12,304 nt of DNA from Larix sibirica. Lineage: Eukaryota > Streptophyta > Pinopsida > Pinales > Pinaceae. The notes beneath the pieces were generated by a model, which ran no database searches, had not been told where the DNA came from, and saw nothing but the letters and a program-made list of their open reading frames with translations. A program made the translations under genes and the position numbers. Positions 8,391 through 12,304 of the stretch are shown in pieces. Each line of letters begins with the position of its first letter. The stretch's first letter is position 1. Location of the stretch: the NCBI GenBank assembly GCA_004151065.3, contig NWUY0300010332.1:54930-67233 (forward strand), written 5' to 3'.

Positions 8391-8730
8391 TGTTAAGCAT
8401 AGACATCTACACGGTTTGTATCTTTGGGGACATTCCTTGGATGGTTCAACTTTTCAACTTGTGAGTTTCTATCTAAGGTGTAGTCCAAAACAATTACATT
8501 GAGAAATAAACATGAACTTCTTAGCCAAACATGGCTTGCAATACCTTTCTATTATGTCATCTTGTATCTTCCTTTTGTTTGAATTTATAGTAAAATATAC
8601 ATTTAAAAGGAAGATCTGTGGAAGCTATCGAAGCTTTGTAATGTAAACATATTCTAGCACAAAATCATTTCCCCCAAGACCGGAAATCGCATGAAAGGAT
8701 TTCTGCAAGTTTCCAATCAGACAAATAACA
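8391..8730 (+). mobile_element. Probable 5' LTR of a second copia-type element
   Basis: The segment starts TGTTA and ends TAACA, a 5-bp terminal inverted repeat with TG..CA ends. One base (G, 8731) separates it from an initiator-Met primer-binding site, the same geometry as in the neighbouring element. A TATA-like tract (tttatagtaaaatatac, 8585-8601) and AATGTAA (8640-8646) fit U3/R positions. The end next to the primer-binding site is better supported than the left end, which lies suspiciously one base from the other LTR. No second copy was found in the window. Confidence 0.5.
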
Positions 8731-8731
8731 G

Positions 8732-8743
8732 TGGTATCAGACC
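8732..8743 (+). other. Primer-binding site for initiator-Met tRNA (element 2)
   Basis: TGGTATCAGACC matches the plant copia site TGGTATCAGAGC at 11 of 12 bases. It is preceded by a CA-terminated LTR-like end plus one base and followed 33 bases later by an ATG (8777). It points to a plus-strand element, opposite to the copia remnant on its left. Confidence 0.6.
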
Positions 8744-8776
8744 CATTTTCTTGGTCTTGTAGGAGAAACCCTAGCA

Positions 8777-9293
8777 ATGGATGAATTTTTAGAGAGGTAG
8801 TGAGTTGGTCAGCTCTCATTGACAGATATACAGGCTTGTGAGAAACATATGGTAAAGTCTTGAAGAATCTCAAGAAAAACATATTGGATTTTGAGGATCC
8901 CACAGAGGAGACTCTTGCTGCTAGTATATCGATGCCAATCATTTCCAGGAACAATGATGTTATGCAGGGATATTGTGCAGGGATGTTGTGATTCTCTATC
9001 ATTCATTGTGTAAATCTAATGTAGATTAGGCAGCTTTTGAAGTAGACAGCTACAGTCACCATTGAGTATCTGAAAGTAATAACCTAGGAATAGCACAAAT
9101 ATTGGTTTAACCACAAGATACCTCTGCTTTCAAGAATGATATTGTTGCTGCTTCAGCTATGGAGAGTTCTTGAGTGGATGTGAAAGTATGTTTATCATTT
9201 GAAGACAATCCAGCAAAGGATGTGGACAAAGTTAATCCGATATTAAGGAGAAAGGCTTTGTCTGTGCCCTATTATTTTCACATTACATATTAG
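8777..9293 (+). pseudogene. Broken coding-like segments downstream of element 2 PBS
   Basis: ATG at 8777 opens a short frame (M-D-E-F-L-E-R, stop at 8798). In other frames, longer coding-like pieces follow. 8842-8991 includes GKVLKNLKKNILDFEDPTEE and ISMPIISRNNDVMQGYCAGM. 9111-9293 carries one TGA (9171) and reads SAFKNDIVAASAMESS, then VDVKVCLSFEDNPAKDVDKV. These have protein-like composition, but I do not recognise a gag, copia or other domain. Position after the PBS suggests either a divergent gag or host sequence carried by a non-autonomous element. Separate exons of an unrelated gene remain possible. A 13-bp tandem repeat (TGCAGGGATATTG / TGCAGGGATGTTG, 8963-8988) lies at the end of the first piece. 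Confidence 0.3.
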
Positions 9294-10314
9294 TTTTCAC
9301 TGTTTCAGATTTTCAGTTTGCTACTGTGCCTTGCCATTCACAACAAGTTTCCATGTGAGTGCAAAAATTCAAGGAAAGGTTTGCACTTCCAGGTTCAACG
9401 CTTAATAGATTTCATTTTTTGTTCACATCATTGCTTTTTAGATAAATTTATTTGTTTATTATTATTATACAAAACCAACTTAAATGATAATATTGTTATT
9501 TTTTATTACTAATATTTTATTTTATTTGTTTTGTTGTTGACCTATGCCACACCAGCATGGCGTTACATTATACATCTCCCTCATACTAGACTGTAGAATG
9601 TGCCTCCCAGCTCAATTAGATGTGCCTATCCATTAACCTTTACCAAGCATTAGCACCTTAATGATGATACTAGCTGTTAAGATTCACTATTAGCTGTGCA
9701 AAGGGGGAAAAGGCAAACGAAAAGCATTAACAAATGTCAAAAACCCTTGACTAAATTTGCAAAATAAGTTGTCATTCTATGGCCTATGTTGTAGTGTACA
9801 CATGCACTGCATACAGAAATTTGTGATGGAAGACCTCGTATGTCTGCAAAACGCATATTGGAAAACTAAGAGAGGAACCTTGTAAACATGATGTCACCAC
9901 CATCATCAAAAGCCAGATTGAAAGCTAGCCCTAAGTTCATTTAACCAACTATGAACATCCCTCTAATAACAACGCTTTACCAAATATCTGCCTTTTTATT
10001 GTTTAAATTCTGGGGGCTTTTCAAACTTGTTTGCTGCCGTTTGAGAACTAAATCAGCTAGCTTGTTCTGCACGATCCACTAATATTAATATAATCTGCAG
10101 ATGAACAGTGTACAGAACTTGAAGAAGCCCATATGTATAGTTGTATGCAGAATTGGGATTTTGTAGCTACTCATTTAGTAACTTCACCACAACCAACACA
10201 TCCAAATAGGAAATAAGGTAACAAGGGGCACGAGACATAAAAAGAAGTTTATAGATATGTAAACCAATAGAGGAGAAAATATCAATATGAACAACATCTG
10301 CATACTCTTATTTT
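9294..10314. other. AT-rich gene-free region
   Basis: No convincing open frame or domain is present. 9410-9540 is very AT-rich. The region is bracketed from 9568 by one copy of a 17-bp inverted repeat whose partner is at 10315-10331, listed separately. Confidence 0.4.
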
Positions 10315-10331
10315 ATGAGGGAGATGTATAA
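9568..10331. repeat. 17-bp inverted repeat bracketing 764 bp
   Basis: TTATACATCTCCCTCAT (9568-9584) is the exact reverse complement of 10315-10331. The two arms enclose a non-coding stretch of about 730 bases with no transposase. This could be the terminal inverted repeats of a small non-autonomous DNA transposon, but no clear target-site duplication is visible: the flanks read ..GTTACA on the left and CAACAG.. on the right. Confidence 0.45.
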
Positions 10332-10437
10332 CAACAGGAATCGTGGTGATTTGCAGGAAATTTGAACTGTTGAAATGTCTTGTTATTTCAAATTTCCTGA
10401 ACATAACTGAACAACAACAGGAATCATGGTTATTTGC
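10331..10437. repeat. Direct repeats flanking a perfect 13-bp hairpin
   Basis: ACAACAGGAATCGTGGTGATTTGC (24 bases, 10331-10354) recurs at 10414-10437 with two mismatches. Between them CAGGAAATTTGAA (10354-10366) and TTCAAATTTCCTG (10387-10399) form a perfect 13-bp inverted repeat with a 20-base loop. The first direct repeat overlaps the end of the 17-bp inverted repeat at 10315-10331. Confidence 0.75.
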
Positions 10438-10475
10438 TCTTCTTTTAATACTCTCATTTAATCATATATCCATAG

Positions 10476-10606
10476 ATATAAATTCAGATACCGATGGATT
10501 ATCAGAAGCTGGGGTAAACATGACCTATGGGCAATGGTATATTATGGAGAATGGGGAGGGATTGACATTAGATTATCATCACCCACCTTTTCATGAACTG
10601 ATTTAA
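10476..10606 (+). other. Exon-like open stretch of unknown function
   Basis: A pyrimidine-rich tract and AG (..atatatccatag, ending at 10475) precede an open frame that ends at TAA 10604-10606. It reads D-I-N-S-D-T-D-G-L-S-E-A-G and then MTYGQWYIMENGEGLTLDYH, ending HPPFHELI. The composition is protein-like, and the upstream part of the same open frame (from 10343) runs through the repeat and hairpin and looks non-coding. It could be a terminal exon, or a fragment of one, of a gene whose other exons I cannot identify. I recognise no domain. Confidence 0.2.
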
Positions 10607-11158
10607 AAATCCTGAATCTATTTTAGATGTTTATGGATGCTCTACTCTAATGTATAAGCACTATTTTCTATTTTGATATTTGAATTTTTTTGTAGCCCAC
10701 CACAATGATATGCAATGACAGAAAATGGATTCACCCCCTTTTAATAGTCTGTGGAAAACATCTGAAGAGGATAATCACATGTAGGATACTATTTGTAAAC
10801 TGTAGGCTGTATCCTGTAGAGATGCTACATGAGTTGATAAATGATGAGAATAGTAACTGAAACTGGAAAAGCAGAGGATAGGGTAGAGTTGATATATGAT
10901 GTTAATTGTAACTGAACCTGGAAAAGCTGGTAGATACGAGACTATATATTAGATGATCTAATCACTGATATGTGCAATGCTGAATAGTGCTTGCAAAATC
11001 GTTCATTTCTTTCAACGATGACGCCAATTATAAGAGTATTTCCCCTCCTGTGTCAAATCATTCCTTCTGTTCTATAGCATATCCGATCCATCTTATTCCA
11101 ATCGCATTCAAAAATCCCTGATCAATAGATCCTTTCTTGAACCTAATGAAAAAGATGT
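10607..11158. other. Gene-free AT-rich region
   Basis: No domain or long open frame is present. It contains the 55-bp-period tandem repeat at 10831-10927. Confidence 0.4.
10831..10927. repeat. Imperfect tandem repeat, 42-bp copies, 55-bp period
   Basis: GAGTTGATAAATGATGAGAA.. (10831-10872) is repeated at 10886-10927 with 37 of 42 bases identical, both ending CTGGAAAAGC. The divergence suggests an old duplication. Confidence 0.75.
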
Positions 11159-11182
11159 ATGTTCATTCATTCATTTGGTTCT

Positions 11183-11608
11183 TCATTCGCCCTGCTGCCC
11201 TACCAGAATCGTTATGGGCTGCACTGCACATCGAATCTGGCATCGAATCTGCCCTGCCCCCACCCTTCCCGCCTGCAGATGAGAAACGGCGGAAAGCTGG
11301 AGGGTGAGATGGGACGGGGCTGCAGTCGGGATCTCTGCCAGATTTGGATTTGTGGGCATATTTGTGGGCCCATACAGAATGATAGGTCTGCCATCCCCGA
11401 TGGATGATGCATGGTGGCGGGAGGGATGGGATATGCGAGGGACATGGGGCTGGGTGCTATGAATGGATGCATGAGGTAGGAGGGGTCTTGTCTTAGGAGC
11501 CTTAAAGGCTCTGCAGCAGGCTGGATAGGGCTCGACAAAATCCATTTTAGGCAAAGCCTGACCTTGTGGAAACTTCGATGGATGAGATTTCAACCAACCG
11601 ACGTTCAA
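11183..11608 (-). other. GC-rich island with overlapping open frames
   Basis: Between about 11210 and 11560 the base composition jumps to clearly GC-rich. On the minus strand two overlapping frames stay open for 141 codons (11608-11183) and 108 codons (11538-11212), and a plus-strand frame is open for 82 codons (11159-11407). The 108-codon frame is proline- and serine-rich (for example PFIAPSPMSLAYPIPPATMH), as in plant transcription-factor linkers. The 141-codon frame is also rich in P, S and H. GC-rich DNA has few stop codons, so open frames here mean little. It may be a first exon or CpG-rich promoter of a gene, a captured gene fragment, or a GC-rich repeat. No function is assigned. Confidence 0.25.
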
Positions 11609-11701
11609 TGACAGGAAACCAGTGTCAAATCTACATGTGAACTTTGTTCAATCGTCAGACATGCAATCGAACGACTTAAATTAAAACATAAAGTGAATTT
11701 G

Positions 11702-11738
11702 GGGAGTGTACTCCCACTTTTAAAACGCCTTACGGCGT
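11702..11738. repeat. Two adjacent short palindromes
   Basis: GGGAGTGTACTCCC (11702-11715) is a 6-bp inverted repeat around GT. Ten bases on, ACGCC TTAC GGCGT (11725-11738) is a 5-bp inverted repeat with a 4-base loop. Both are GC-rich stems in AT-rich DNA, separated by ACTTTTAAA. The arrangement resembles the subterminal ends of a DNA transposon or a paired protein-binding site, but no partner copy was found in the window. Confidence 0.55.
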
Positions 11739-11794
11739 AATAACTGCACCAAAGGCAAAGGTAGTCAGTAAATGTTGCAAGGCTTTGACTTTAA

Positions 11795-11827
<33 letters not shown>
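11795..11827. repeat. (ATT)11 microsatellite
   Basis: An uninterrupted trinucleotide repeat of 33 bases (TAT/ATT phase, 11 units). On the minus strand it reads as a run of asparagine codons (AAT), which creates a spurious poly-Asn open frame. Confidence 0.95.
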
Positions 11828-12304
11828 CGGAGTAAAATATAATTTTTTCAAGAGTACCATTTAAGAAAAAATGATGTAGTAAATTGAGTTCAGATATTGA
11901 CAATGGAGTCACATAAAATCAATATTATTTTGAATTTGTCTTTGATATTTGTACCCTCTTATGCAATTATGTTACTTTGTCATGTCATTCACATATGAAT
12001 CACATAAATGGTGGTTTGACCTTGGTTTAGAATTGGATATCCTATTTCTACTACCACTTAAGCAGTATGACATTGATAATATTTTTTCTTATTTATTTAA
12101 ATATGAATTTATATATTTTGCTAAGTGGTGGGAAATTCATATATTTTTCTATGTGGTAGGAACTTGGTCTANCCCTAATAATAGATTTTATATTCTTGTT
12201 TGTTACTAGTTTCCTTAATTTTAGATTTCTTTTACCTTTTGAAATTCCTTTTTAAATTCAACTTGAACTTTTGGAATGAGATCTTCATCTATAAATATTA
12301 ATAT
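11828..12304. other. AT-rich gene-free end of the window
   Basis: No coding domain is visible. One ambiguous base is at 12172. A weakly similar pair, AAGTGGTGGGAA (12123-12134) and TATGTGGTAGGAA (about 12150-12162), is too short to call a repeat. Confidence 0.4.

Noticed and set aside
8625-9006. Minus-strand open frames of 125 and 65 codons
   Set aside because: They overlap the LTR 2 end, the PBS and the plus-strand coding-like segments, and show no domain.
9318-9512. Plus-strand 64-codon open frame
   Set aside because: Very AT-rich, low-complexity end, and no motif.
11730-11912. Minus-strand frame with a run of asparagines
   Set aside because: The run is the (ATT)11 microsatellite read as codons.
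1-12304. CRISPR arrays, tRNA or rRNA genes, phage or bacterial operons
   Set aside because: No regularly spaced repeats, no cloverleaf-like or rRNA-like sequences, and no bacterial gene layout were seen; the sequence is plant-like.

Overview
This looks like nuclear DNA from a plant with a large, repeat-rich genome. The window is mostly AT-rich, with long stretches free of genes. It contains decayed Ty1/copia LTR-retrotransposon remains whose primer-binding sites match the plant initiator-Met tRNA. There is no bacterial gene organisation. A conifer or other large-genome seed plant would fit, but the sequence alone does not prove that. I find no intact protein-coding gene, tRNA, rRNA or CRISPR array. 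Two ambiguous bases (N) are present, at 5154 and 12172.

Layout. 1-2400 is AT-rich with no convincing gene, apart from a weak exon-like stretch at 255-361. 2500-2760 has the spacing of an LTR promoter and poly(A) signal on the plus strand. 3270-3520 is crowded with TGCAT/CATGCA motifs, and 3549-3610 is a strong inverted repeat. About 3551-3994 may be an LTR plus polypurine tract read on the minus strand. 3995-5060 is gene-free sequence with short repeats.

The best-supported object is a minus-strand Ty1/copia element at about 5060-8389. Reading right to left it has an LTR (7995-8389), a PBS (7982-7993), a leader of about 1 kb, a gag pseudogene (about 6204-6957), a decayed protease/linker region and an integrase pseudogene (about 5060-5770). 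There it stops, with no reverse transcriptase, RNase H or second LTR. The integrase keeps its HHCC zinc motif but has lost all three catalytic acidic residues. It also carries an 85-bp-period duplication with an N at the junction.

A second, plus-strand LTR (8391-8730) with its own initiator-Met PBS (8732-8743) appears to lie back-to-back with the first, one base away. Downstream of it, 8777-9293 holds broken coding-like segments that I cannot assign to gag or to any known family. 9300-11150 is AT-rich with several inverted and direct repeats and one exon-like stretch (10476-10606). 11183-11608 is a sharply GC-rich island with overlapping open frames. The right end has a pair of short palindromes, an (ATT)11 microsatellite and AT-rich sequence.

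No working pathway is encoded. The window records nested or adjacent retrotransposon insertions, their decay and local tandem duplications.
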